64,000 bases of DNA from Paraburkholderia acidisoli. Lineage in GTDB: Bacteria; Pseudomonadota; Gammaproteobacteria; Burkholderiales; Burkholderiaceae. Below are positions 18,045 through 25,278 of this stretch, in pieces. The notes below the pieces were generated by a model that made no database searches, had not been told where the DNA came from, and saw only the letters and a list, made by a program, of their open reading frames with translations. The translations under genes were made by a program, and so were the position numbers. The DNA lies in the NCBI RefSeq assembly GCF_009789675.1, contig NZ_CP046913.1, forward strand, positions 1,488,001 through 1,552,000, written 5' to 3'. Within the stretch, counting starts at the first letter, position 1. Each line of letters begins with the position of its first letter.

Positions 18045-18859
18045 AACCGAATCCCGTATTGCGCTGGATCGCGCTCGGCCTCGGCTTCGCGTTCCTCTAT
18101 ATCCCCATCGTCAGCCTGATCGTCTATTCGTTCAACGAGTCGCAGCTCGTCACGGTGTGGACGCGCTTTTCCACGCGCTGGTACGCCGCGCTGCTGCAGG
18201 ACGACGAACTCATCGCCGCCGCGTGGCTTTCGCTGCGCGTCGCGCTGATGACGGCGTTCGCCTCCGTCATCATCGGCACGTGGGCGGGCTTCGTGCTCGC
18301 GCGCATGGGCAATTTCCGCGGCTTCACGCTCTACACGGGCATGATCAACGCGCCGCTCGTGATTCCCGAAGTGATCCAGGGCATTTCGCTCCTGCTGCTG
18401 TTCGTGGAAATGGGCAAGCTGCTCGGCTGGCCCGCGGGGCGCGGTGTTTTCACGATCTGGATCGGCCACGTCATGCTCTGCATCTCGTACGTCGCCATCA
18501 TCGTGCAGTCGCGCGTGCGCGAACTGAACCCGTCGCTCGAAGAGGCCGCGCTCGATCTCGGCGCGACGCCGTTCAAGGTGTTCTTCCAGATCACGCTGCC
18601 GCTCATCTCGCAGGCGCTCGCGGCCGGCTGGCTGCTGTCGTTCACGCTGTCGATCGACGACCTCGTGCTCTCGGCGTTTCTCTCGGGGCCCGGCTCGACC
18701 ACGCTGCCGCTCGTGGTGTTCTCGCGCGTGCGTCTCGGCCTGAATCCGGAGATGAACGCGCTCGCCACGCTCTTTATCGCCGTGGTGACGGTGGGCGTGA
18801 TCGTCGGCAATTACTTCATGCAGCGCGCCGAGCGCAAACGCATGCAGATGGCGGTCTGA
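18041..18859 (+). CDS. potI: Polyamine ABC importer, permease 2
   Basis: Second membrane subunit (272 residues), beginning MKPNPVLRWIALGLGFAFLY. The EAA loop is EEAALDLGATPFKVFFQITLPL. FTLSIDDLVLSAFLSGPGSTTLP is characteristic of PotC/PotI. The ATG overlaps the potH stop, and GGAGG lies about 11 bp upstream inside potH. It is the last gene of the operon, followed by a strong hairpin. Confidence 0.94.
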   Translation: MKPNPVLRWIALGLGFAFLYIPIVSLIVYSFNESQLVTVWTRFSTRWYAALLQDDELIAAAWLSLRVALMTAFASVIIGTWAGFVLARMGNFRGFTLYTGMINAPLVIPEVIQGISLLLLFVEMGKLLGWPAGRGVFTIWIGHVMLCISYVAIIVQSRVRELNPSLEEAALDLGATPFKVFFQITLPLISQALAAGWLLSFTLSIDDLVLSAFLSGPGSTTLPLVVFSRVRLGLNPEMNALATLFIAVVTVGVIVGNYFMQRAERKRMQMAV

Positions 18860-18886
18860 GCCCTCGGACGCCAGCCTTGGCCGGAT

Positions 18887-18923
18887 ACGGCGCGCGGACC
18901 GCAACGGTTCGCGCGCCGTTTTT
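18887..18923 (+). terminator. Terminator of potFGHI
   Basis: ACGGCGCGCG (18887-18896) pairs with CGCGCGCCGT (18910-18919), with inner ACC/GGT pairs. Five Ts follow. Confidence 0.88.
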
Positions 18924-19019
18924 GCATCCGGGGCCGCTTTCGCGCCGCCAGGGCGCCGCACGTTATGATCGGGGCTCAGGGACGCTGTCAGAGCGGCGTG
19001 ACACAGCCGCGGAATTCAC

Positions 19020-19151
19020 ATGATCGAAGCATTTTTGGGCCAGGCCACGCCAGCCGTGCTCTGGCAGCAACTGATCCAGCTCTGGGAGCTGATCGTGATG
19101 GTGTGCCGTTTCCTCTGGGGACTGCTGATGCTCCTCGGCGGCGGCTCGTAG
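19020..19151 (+). CDS. Candidate 43-residue membrane peptide
   Basis: A short frame beginning MIEAFLGQATPAVLWQQLI. Its C-terminal half is strongly hydrophobic (LIVMVCRFLWGLLMLLGGGS) and could span the inner membrane once. Its stop lies 22 bp before the methyltransferase ATG on the same strand, and no other gene uses this stretch. The ribosome site is weak (GCGGAA). I know no family for it. It may be a real small protein or a leader for the next gene. Confidence 0.42.
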   Translation: MIEAFLGQATPAVLWQQLIQLWELIVMVCRFLWGLLMLLGGGS

Positions 19152-19173
19152 CAGCACGTGACGAGGGCGAACG

Positions 19174-19959
19174 ATGATCGACGATTCCACCCGGCGCTTC
19201 ACCAACCGGGTCGCAGACTACGTGAAATTCCGTCCCGCCTATCCGCGTGAAGTGGCGACCTTCGCGCAGGTGGAACTGGGCGTCGCGCCGGGCGCGGCGG
19301 TGGCCGATATCGGCGCGGGCACGGGGCTTTCCACGAAGCTCTTTCTCGATGCCGGTCATCCGGTCACGGCCGTCGAGCCGAACGCCGCCATGCGCGAAGC
19401 CGCCGATGCGTTTCTCGCCGCTTACGCGCAGGACGGGCGTTATCGCAGCGTTGCGGGCACGGCCGAAGCCACGACGCTCGCCGAGTCCAGCGTGGACCTC
19501 GTGAGCGCCGCGCAGGCGTTTCACTGGTTCCGCAAGGACGAGACGCGGCGCGAGTTCGCGCGCATCCTCAAGCCGCGCGGCAAGATCGTGCTGTTCTGGA
19601 ACAGCCGTCTGCTCGAGGGCTCCGCGTTTCTGGAGGGCTACGAAGCGCTGCTGCAGCGGTTTTGCGCCGATTACGCCCAGGTTGCCGAAACCTATCCCGA
19701 CGCCGCGGCAATGGCGCACTGGTTCGGCGAAGGCTTCGAGCACCAGACGGTGTTTCCGAACGCGCAGTTACTCGATTTCGACGGCCTGAGCGGGCGGCTG
19801 ATGTCGTCGTCGTATGCGCCGCAACCCGGCGACGCGCGCCACGCACCCATGCTCGCCGCGCTGCGCGAACTGTTCGATACGACCCAGCAGGACGGCCGCG
19901 TGAACTTCGCCTATGAAACGCGCGTGTATGCGGGGCGGCCGGTGCGCGCCGGAACGTAG
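19174..19959 (+). CDS. Class I SAM-dependent methyltransferase
   Basis: 261 residues of the Methyltransf_11 type. The SAM-binding loop VADIGAGTGLSTKLF is at about 42-56, the acidic residue in VEPNAAMREAA binds the ribose, and SAAQAFHWFRKDETRREFARILKPRGKIVLF covers motifs II and III. GAGGG precedes the ATG. Substrate unknown; the family has many small-molecule and lipid acceptors. It is convergent with the monooxygenase gene downstream. Confidence 0.88.
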   Translation: MIDDSTRRFTNRVADYVKFRPAYPREVATFAQVELGVAPGAAVADIGAGTGLSTKLFLDAGHPVTAVEPNAAMREAADAFLAAYAQDGRYRSVAGTAEATTLAESSVDLVSAAQAFHWFRKDETRREFARILKPRGKIVLFWNSRLLEGSAFLEGYEALLQRFCADYAQVAETYPDAAAMAHWFGEGFEHQTVFPNAQLLDFDGLSGRLMSSSYAPQPGDARHAPMLAALRELFDTTQQDGRVNFAYETRVYAGRPVRAGT

Positions 19960-19979
19960 CCGCGTGCGAGTGCGCGGCC

Positions 19980-21446
19980 TTATCGCGTGAACGTGTAGTC
20001 GCTGCGCCGCACGCGTCGCGTGAGACGGCGAAACGCGAACGTGAAACCGGGCCACAGGGCCGTGTTCTTGCCGGCCTGCGTGAGGTAATAGCTGCGGCAG
20101 CCCGACTGCCACACGGTGCGCGCGAAGCGCGTTTGCAGGCGCGCGTTCCACTCGCGTTGCGTGTCCGGGCGCACCTGCATCGTGCGCGCGCCTTCGCGTT
20201 GCAGCGTGCGAATGCAGTCGGCGATATAGCGAATGTGCGACTCGATCATGAAGACCATCGAGTTGTGCCCGAGCGCCGTATTCGGTCCGATCACGAAGAA
20301 GAGGTTGGGGAAGCCCGCGACGCTCGCGCCGAGATAGGCCTCGGGGCCGTCGCGGCGCCACGTTGCGCCGAGATCGCGCCCGCCCGTGCCCGTGACTTCG
20401 AACGGCGCGTCCACGTCGTTGACCTCGAAGCCCGTGCCGCAAATGATCGCGTCGAAGGCGCGATGCACCCCGTCGGCCGTGACGATGCCGTCGGCGACGA
20501 TCTCGCGTATCGGGCCCGTCACCAGCGCGACGTTCGGCTTCGCGAGTGCCGGGTAGTAGTCGCTCGACAGCAGCACGCGCTTGCAGCCCAGCGCGTAGCC
20601 GGGCGTGAGCCGCGCGCGCAGCGCGGCGTCCTTCACCTTGTGCGCGAGATAACTGCGCGCGAATTTCGTCGGCGCTTTCAGGAGGCGCGGTTCGACCGCG
20701 AAGCCGAGCACGCGCGATTCCAGTTGCCAGTAAATCGCGGCGCGCGCGGCCCGCTGCGCGAACGGCAAATGTCGATACAGCCAGCGGGCGCGCTCGCCGA
20801 TCGCGTGGTCGCGGCGCGGCATGATCCACGGCGGCGTGCGTTGAAACACGGCGAGTTGCGACACCCGTGGCTGGATTTGCGGCACGAACTGGATCGCGCT
20901 CGCGCCGGTGCCGATCACGGCCACGCGCTTGCCGTCGAGCGCGTAACCGTGGTTCCAGCGCGCCGAATGAAAGCGCTCGCCTTCGAAGCGATCGAGGCCC
21001 GGAATGGACGGCCACGCCGGACGCGACAGCGGTCCGTTCGCGGCGATCACGATGTCGGCTTCGAGGGTAGCGAGCGCGCCGTCGCGTTCGATTTCGACTT
21101 GCCAGACGCAGCATGCTTCGTCGAAACGCGCCGCGCGCACGCGCGAACGAAACGCGATAAAGCGCTCGACGTCGTATTTGCGCGCGCAATGGCGCAAGTA
21201 GTCGAGAATCTCGCGTTGCGGCGCGTAGGTGCGCGTCCAGCCCGGATTCGGCTCGAACGAAAACGAATAGAGGTGCGAAGGAATATCGCAGGCCGCGCCG
21301 GGATAGGCGTTATCGCGCCAGGTGCCGCCGAGGCTCGCGGCGGCTTCGTAGAGCGTGAACGACTCGATGCCCATGCGGCGCAGCGCGATGGCCATGCCGA
21401 TGCCCGAAAAGCCGCTGCCGATAATGGCGATGCGTGGAGTGGCCAT
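19980..21446 (-). CDS. Flavin-containing Baeyer-Villiger-type monooxygenase
   Basis: FAD- and NADPH-dependent monooxygenase of 488 residues. The FAD Rossmann motif GSGFSG is at 10-15. The Baeyer-Villiger fingerprint FxGxxxHxxxW is complete (F154, G156, H160, W164), and the NADPH motif GTGASA follows at 179-184. Such enzymes insert oxygen into ketones to give esters or lactones, or oxidise heteroatoms. No catabolic neighbours reveal the substrate. Single gene, with a convergent methyltransferase on the other side. Confidence 0.9.
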   Translation of the reverse strand: MATPRIAIIGSGFSGIGMAIALRRMGIESFTLYEAAASLGGTWRDNAYPGAACDIPSHLYSFSFEPNPGWTRTYAPQREILDYLRHCARKYDVERFIAFRSRVRAARFDEACCVWQVEIERDGALATLEADIVIAANGPLSRPAWPSIPGLDRFEGERFHSARWNHGYALDGKRVAVIGTGASAIQFVPQIQPRVSQLAVFQRTPPWIMPRRDHAIGERARWLYRHLPFAQRAARAAIYWQLESRVLGFAVEPRLLKAPTKFARSYLAHKVKDAALRARLTPGYALGCKRVLLSSDYYPALAKPNVALVTGPIREIVADGIVTADGVHRAFDAIICGTGFEVNDVDAPFEVTGTGGRDLGATWRRDGPEAYLGASVAGFPNLFFVIGPNTALGHNSMVFMIESHIRYIADCIRTLQREGARTMQVRPDTQREWNARLQTRFARTVWQSGCRSYYLTQAGKNTALWPGFTFAFRRLTRRVRRSDYTFTR

Positions 21447-21524
21447 GAGGGCGTCCGTCGTGTTTCGGATGTTGCCGGCCGGGGTGGCCGGCCGATGTTT
21501 TCAGCGCCAGGTCGAGCGCCGATG

Positions 21525-21551
21525 CAAAACGGGCTCCCAGCGGGAGCCCGT
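21525..21551 (-). terminator. Terminator of the pspA-TPR operon
   Basis: ACGGGCTCCC (21529-21538) pairs perfectly with GGGAGCCCGT (21542-21551) around a 3-nt loop. On the minus strand TTTT follows the stem. Confidence 0.82.
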
Positions 21552-21580
21552 CGTGTTGGCGGTAACGCGGCGTGCCGTGC

Positions 21581-22762
21581 TTACGAGTTGCTCCAGTCGT
21601 CGGAACTGTCGTTGCTGCCGAGATCCATGCCGCCGCCCGAGTTGTCGTCCCAGCCCGTGCCCTGGCCGAGATCGATACCGTTGCCGCCGTCGTCGCGCGG
21701 AAGCCGGCGGCCTTCGTCGTCGACATAAACATCGCGCTCGATCACGCGGTCGCGGCCCGAGTTCAGCGCCTCGCCGAGCAGCACGCCCGTGAGCAGGCCG
21801 CCCATGCCACCCATCATGCCGCCACCGCCTTGCTGAACGATGACTTGCGGCGGTTGCTGCGGCTGCTGCACCGGCGGATATTGCGGCTGACGCCCGAACG
21901 CGGCGTCGGCTTCACGCGCGTAGCTGGAATTGCTGCCGTAGTCCAGGCCGGGGGCCGGTTGCGCGTTCGGGTCGGGACGGCCTTCGGCGCGCGCCTTGAG
22001 GCTCGCGAACTGGCGTTCGAGATCCTCGATCTCGTAGGGCGGCCGCGGGTTCGTGCTGTTCGACAGCGTTTCGACCATCGTGCGCAACTGCGCTTCGAGG
22101 CCTTCCACTTCTTTTTGGAGCGCTTCGTGACCAGGCGCCGTGGAAAGCCGCACGTCGAGCTTGAGCGAGCGCACGCCGTTGAGCAGTTCCGTGGCGCGTT
22201 TCAGCTGATCGCGACGATCGTCGCCGGCCTTGGCGTCTTCCGTCGATTTCGCGCGGCGCAGCGTCCAGCGCAGCACGAGCGCGACGCCGATCACGACGAT
22301 GGCGAGACCGATCCACAAGCCCATGCCCGGGCCATGGCGCTGCGGCGCGACGGGCGCCGCCATGGCGGCCGTTTGCTGCTGCGCGAACGGATTGCCCGTG
22401 CGGCTCGGGGTGGTGGTGTTCACGCGCGCGGCGTCGGCGCGCAGTTTCGCTTCGACCTGCGCGAAGCGCTGCGGCTGCGTGAAGCGCACTTGCGGGTCGA
22501 GGGCCTTGGCCTTTTCGACATGCGTGACGGCGTCGGCATAACGGCCTTCGCGATTGAGCACCTGCGCGTAGAGATAGTGCGCGCGAGCGCTGTCGGGATG
22601 CGCCTGCAGGACTTCGGTCAGTTCGGAGTCGGCGCGTTGCCAGTCGCTTTGCGACATCGCGGCGTCGATCTGCTGCAGGCTCGGCACGGCGAACGCCACG
22701 CCGCTCGCTGCGGTGAGCGAAACGGCAAGCGCGACGCCGGCGGCGGCGAGAAACTTTTTCAT
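21581..22762 (-). CDS. TPR-containing membrane protein linked to PspA
   Basis: 393 residues. Order of parts: signal peptide (1 to about 25, ends AFA), a TPR pair (about 30-100, WQRADSELTEVLQAHPDSARAHYLYAQVLNREGRYADAVTHVEKA read in register), then a low-complexity linker. A membrane helix follows (GMGLWIGLAIVVIGVALVL, about 148-166). Next is a charged coiled-coil-like stretch, a Gln/Pro- and Gly/Met-rich part, and an Asp/Ser/Gly tail. The start MKKFLAAAG is chosen because it gives the signal peptide. It lies 108 bp behind pspA on the same strand, so it is probably a partner in envelope stress. The function is not known. Confidence 0.82.
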   Translation of the reverse strand: MKKFLAAAGVALAVSLTAASGVAFAVPSLQQIDAAMSQSDWQRADSELTEVLQAHPDSARAHYLYAQVLNREGRYADAVTHVEKAKALDPQVRFTQPQRFAQVEAKLRADAARVNTTTPSRTGNPFAQQQTAAMAAPVAPQRHGPGMGLWIGLAIVVIGVALVLRWTLRRAKSTEDAKAGDDRRDQLKRATELLNGVRSLKLDVRLSTAPGHEALQKEVEGLEAQLRTMVETLSNSTNPRPPYEIEDLERQFASLKARAEGRPDPNAQPAPGLDYGSNSSYAREADAAFGRQPQYPPVQQPQQPPQVIVQQGGGGMMGGMGGLLTGVLLGEALNSGRDRVIERDVYVDDEGRRLPRDDGGNGIDLGQGTGWDDNSGGGMDLGSNDSSDDWSNS

Positions 22763-22870
22763 GTTGCAGGCCGGGCGGATTGACGCCCGTCTCCATGGCA
22801 TTCGATACGGGGATGCGGCGTGCATGATCGCAAGCACGGCGCATGCCGCGCCGCATCCGGCACTCCGGCG

Positions 22871-23551
22871 TTACTGCGCCGGCGTGTTCAACTGCTTCTT
22901 GAGCGCTTCGAGGCGCTCGTCCACGGACGGACCCTTGTTGAGCGCCGCGAGCTTGTCGTCGAGCGCCTTGCCGCTCGAGGTATCGGCGGAATTCAGGCGC
23001 GCGTCGGAGCGGGCGTTCGACAGGTTGACCTTGTCTTCGAGCTTGTCGAAATCGGCCGACAGATTCTTGCCGCCGATACCGCCGAGCGCCGTGGCCGCCA
23101 CGTCCTTCGCCTGGGCGATCTGCTGCTTCGCCTGCAGGATGTTCGAACGCGCGTTGAGGTCGTTGCGGCGCGCGCGCATGTCGTCGATCTGCTGCTTGAG
23201 CTGGTCGACCGACGGTTCGAGCTTCGCGAGTTCGGCCGCGAGCGCGTCGCGCTCGGCTTCGGCCGTTTGCTGCGCGCCGAGCGCTTCGCGGGCGAGGGCT
23301 TCGTCGCCCGATTGCAGCGCGCGCTTCGCGCCGTCTTCGTACTTCTTCGCCTTGTCGGCGGCCACGTCACGCTTGCTTTGCTGCGTGGCGACCTGTGCCT
23401 GGATTTCGACGAGCGAGTTCTCGGCGCGGCCGATGCTGTCGTCGAGCTCGCGCACGATCTGGCGCGCGTCGCGCGACGGGTCCTGGACCGAGTCGGCGGC
23501 GTCGTTGAGCAGGCCCTTGACCGTGCGGGAGATGGAGTCGAAAAGCGACAT
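22871..23551 (-). CDS. pspA: PspA/IM30 family envelope stress protein
   Basis: 226 residues, almost entirely alpha-helical and coiled-coil, as in PspA/Vipp1/IM30. These form ESCRT-III-like rods that protect the inner membrane. The N-terminus MSLFDSISRTVKGLLNDAADSVQDPSRDARQIVRELDDSI is typical: an amphipathic helix 0, then the start of the hairpin. An ideal GGAGG lies 5 bp before ATG 23551. It is the first gene of a pair with the TPR membrane protein. No pspF or pspBC is in the window, so control differs from E. coli. Confidence 0.92.
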   Translation of the reverse strand: MSLFDSISRTVKGLLNDAADSVQDPSRDARQIVRELDDSIGRAENSLVEIQAQVATQQSKRDVAADKAKKYEDGAKRALQSGDEALAREALGAQQTAEAERDALAAELAKLEPSVDQLKQQIDDMRARRNDLNARSNILQAKQQIAQAKDVAATALGGIGGKNLSADFDKLEDKVNLSNARSDARLNSADTSSGKALDDKLAALNKGPSVDERLEALKKQLNTPAQ

Positions 23552-24040
23552 GGATTCCTCCGGTGAATTGAGATCGGCTCCTGTGAGCCGAGGTGCGTGC
23601 ATGCGACGTTCGCTTCACGGCGACGCGTGCCGGAGAGGGCGTTCGGTCTCGAACGATTCCCAGCTTACGCCGCTTTGCGCTCGTCGCGCATGCAGCGCGC
23701 AAATCGGGGCGAGTGCCGCGATTGCAAGAGCCAGAAGGCCAGGCAAGCGCGGATTTTCGCATTCGTGCGTTTCTCGCAATGACGCTGGCTGTGCGGGTCG
23801 AAACCGCCTCAGACACGGCTGTCATCGCTCGCGGATATTACACCACGGGCCGTCTTAAAAGGGACTTAAAGGGATGCCGCTCAGCGGCCGCACGCAAGCC
23901 GCGCTGAAGGGCGCTGACGCCGATTCGTCGTGGCCTTGCGCACTTTCTCGCAGCGCTCCGCGCGTACGCTCGCGCGGCTAGTTTGCACGATGCCTGTGAC
24001 GGTTGTCGGGTCACCTTCGATTGCGACAGCGCGTGCCGCG
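23552..24040. other. 489-bp gap upstream of pspA
   Basis: No coding frame with plausible composition. It should carry the pspA promoter (minus strand). I looked for a sigma-54 -24/-12 element, expected if control were as in E. coli, and found none that convinces. The stretch 23850-23900 has a short CTTAAAAGGGA / CTTAAAGGGA direct repeat. Confidence 0.5.
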
Positions 24041-24676
24041 TCAGGCGAATTTGCCGCCTTCGGGTGCCGTGTCGTCGAGGCGCGCGTCGTCGCCGCGCGC
24101 CTCGAGCATTTCGCGGCGGCGGTTCAGAAAACCGCCAGTGCGCAACTGCTGCTGCGGCACAGGATTCGATGGGGATGGCTCGGACCGGTCGACGGCGAAG
24201 GGCACGTCTGGCAATGCGGGCCGCAACGCGTTTTGCGCATTCGCTTCGACATTCGCTTCCGCTTCGGCCTCGGCGTTCAAACGTCCGACCGCCTGGGCGA
24301 TCTCGCGCGCGGCGTCGTGTGCGCGAGCTTCGTCGACGATAAGTTCGGCGGAGGCTCCGACCTCCGAAGCCGGCGCCGGGTTCGGCGCGGTATCGTCAAG
24401 CTCGGGGATCGCCGCCGCGGGCCGCGCCAAACGTCCCGCGCGCAGCGGCTTCGACGCCTTCGCGAGCACTTGCGCGAGCGCGTCGGGCTGACGCGGCGCG
24501 TTGAGCCGATCGACGATGCTTGCCGCCTTGACCTGATCGCTCGTCGCGCTGAATGCGATCACGGCGCGCCGCATCAGTTCGCTGAGACTGATGCCGAGTT
24601 CCTCGGCGGTGGCGGAAATGGCGCGTTTCTGTGCGGGCGTGACGAAGACGACGATGCGTTCGCTGGGCTTGTTCAT
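24041..24676 (-). CDS. Ribbon-helix-helix protein with long disordered tail
   Basis: 211 residues. Residues 7-45 (a strand RIVVFVTPAQ, then helices AISATAEELGI and SLSELMRRAVIAFS) fit the ribbon-helix-helix DNA-binding fold of MetJ/Arc/CopG type. The remaining 165 residues are rich in Ala, Pro, Glu and Asn with no fold visible, ending in a short basic LNRRREML stretch. No toxin gene is adjacent, so it is not an obvious antitoxin. It could be a regulator or a nucleoid-associated protein. Single gene between two long non-coding gaps. Confidence 0.75.
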   Translation of the reverse strand: MNKPSERIVVFVTPAQKRAISATAEELGISLSELMRRAVIAFSATSDQVKAASIVDRLNAPRQPDALAQVLAKASKPLRAGRLARPAAAIPELDDTAPNPAPASEVGASAELIVDEARAHDAAREIAQAVGRLNAEAEAEANVEANAQNALRPALPDVPFAVDRSEPSPSNPVPQQQLRTGGFLNRRREMLEARGDDARLDDTAPEGGKFA

Positions 24677-25278
24677 GATCGGCGCGCCGACAAGCGGCTT
24701 TCATACTGCGAGTAGGTCGGGCCTGTCTGCGTCGACAAAAGAAAAATGAAAGCTTTCTCGCAATTTTTCCCGATTTGTCTGACAGGGGCGGCAGCAGATC
24801 TTTCATCATAAAGCCGGTACGGGGATGCGCAACCGAAAGCTGAGGTTCGATGCGGCGTTTCCACGCAACGATCTGCCAAAATCGATTCTGCGCGCGATAC
24901 ATGACCGTTTGCATGCCGCTCGCTACGAAACTTTCCGCGCATAAAGTTCCCGTTCACGCAAGGCTATGCCGCGAATCGCTAAAAAAACGGGCGCGATGGC
25001 GTGTAACGGAAACTCTTACAAAAAAAGCGCGACCCCAAGACCCTGAATTCTTTAGAATGCGCTGTTACATTTCGCGATGTTGCCCGCAGCAAGGCGATAC
25101 CGCGAATGGGCGCGCCGTCTGGCGTGCCGCGTGACCGGACGGGGGCGTTGCCGGTCGCGCCGCGTCGTCGGCCAGGCCGGCGGCGCCGTGCCGTACTGGC
25201 GCCATGACGCCATGATCGAGATCCATGCGCGCGACCATCGCGCAGACGGCGTGCGAAGACGCGCCAATCATTCCAGTC
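24677..25278. other. 602-bp gap upstream of PBP1A
   Basis: No gene I can support. It contains AT-rich stretches (24740-24780, 24975-25030) and the small palindrome ATTCTTTAGAAT (25047-25058), whose right half TAGAAT could be a -10 element for the PBP1A gene. The -35 region is poor. A start there would leave a leader of over 200 nt. Confidence 0.5.

Noticed and set aside
23552..24040. Sigma-54 promoter and PspF-type control of pspA
   Set aside because: No TGGCAC-N5-TTGCA element on the minus strand. The closest sequence (near 23710) is on the wrong strand and misses the -24 part.
24041..24676. Toxin-antitoxin system based on the ribbon-helix-helix domain
   Set aside because: No adjacent small toxin gene on either side; the nearest genes are pspA and mrcA.
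24850..25134. 94-codon open frame upstream of the PBP1A gene
   Set aside because: Cys/Arg-rich composition, AT-rich internal stretches and no ribosome site. It looks like chance.
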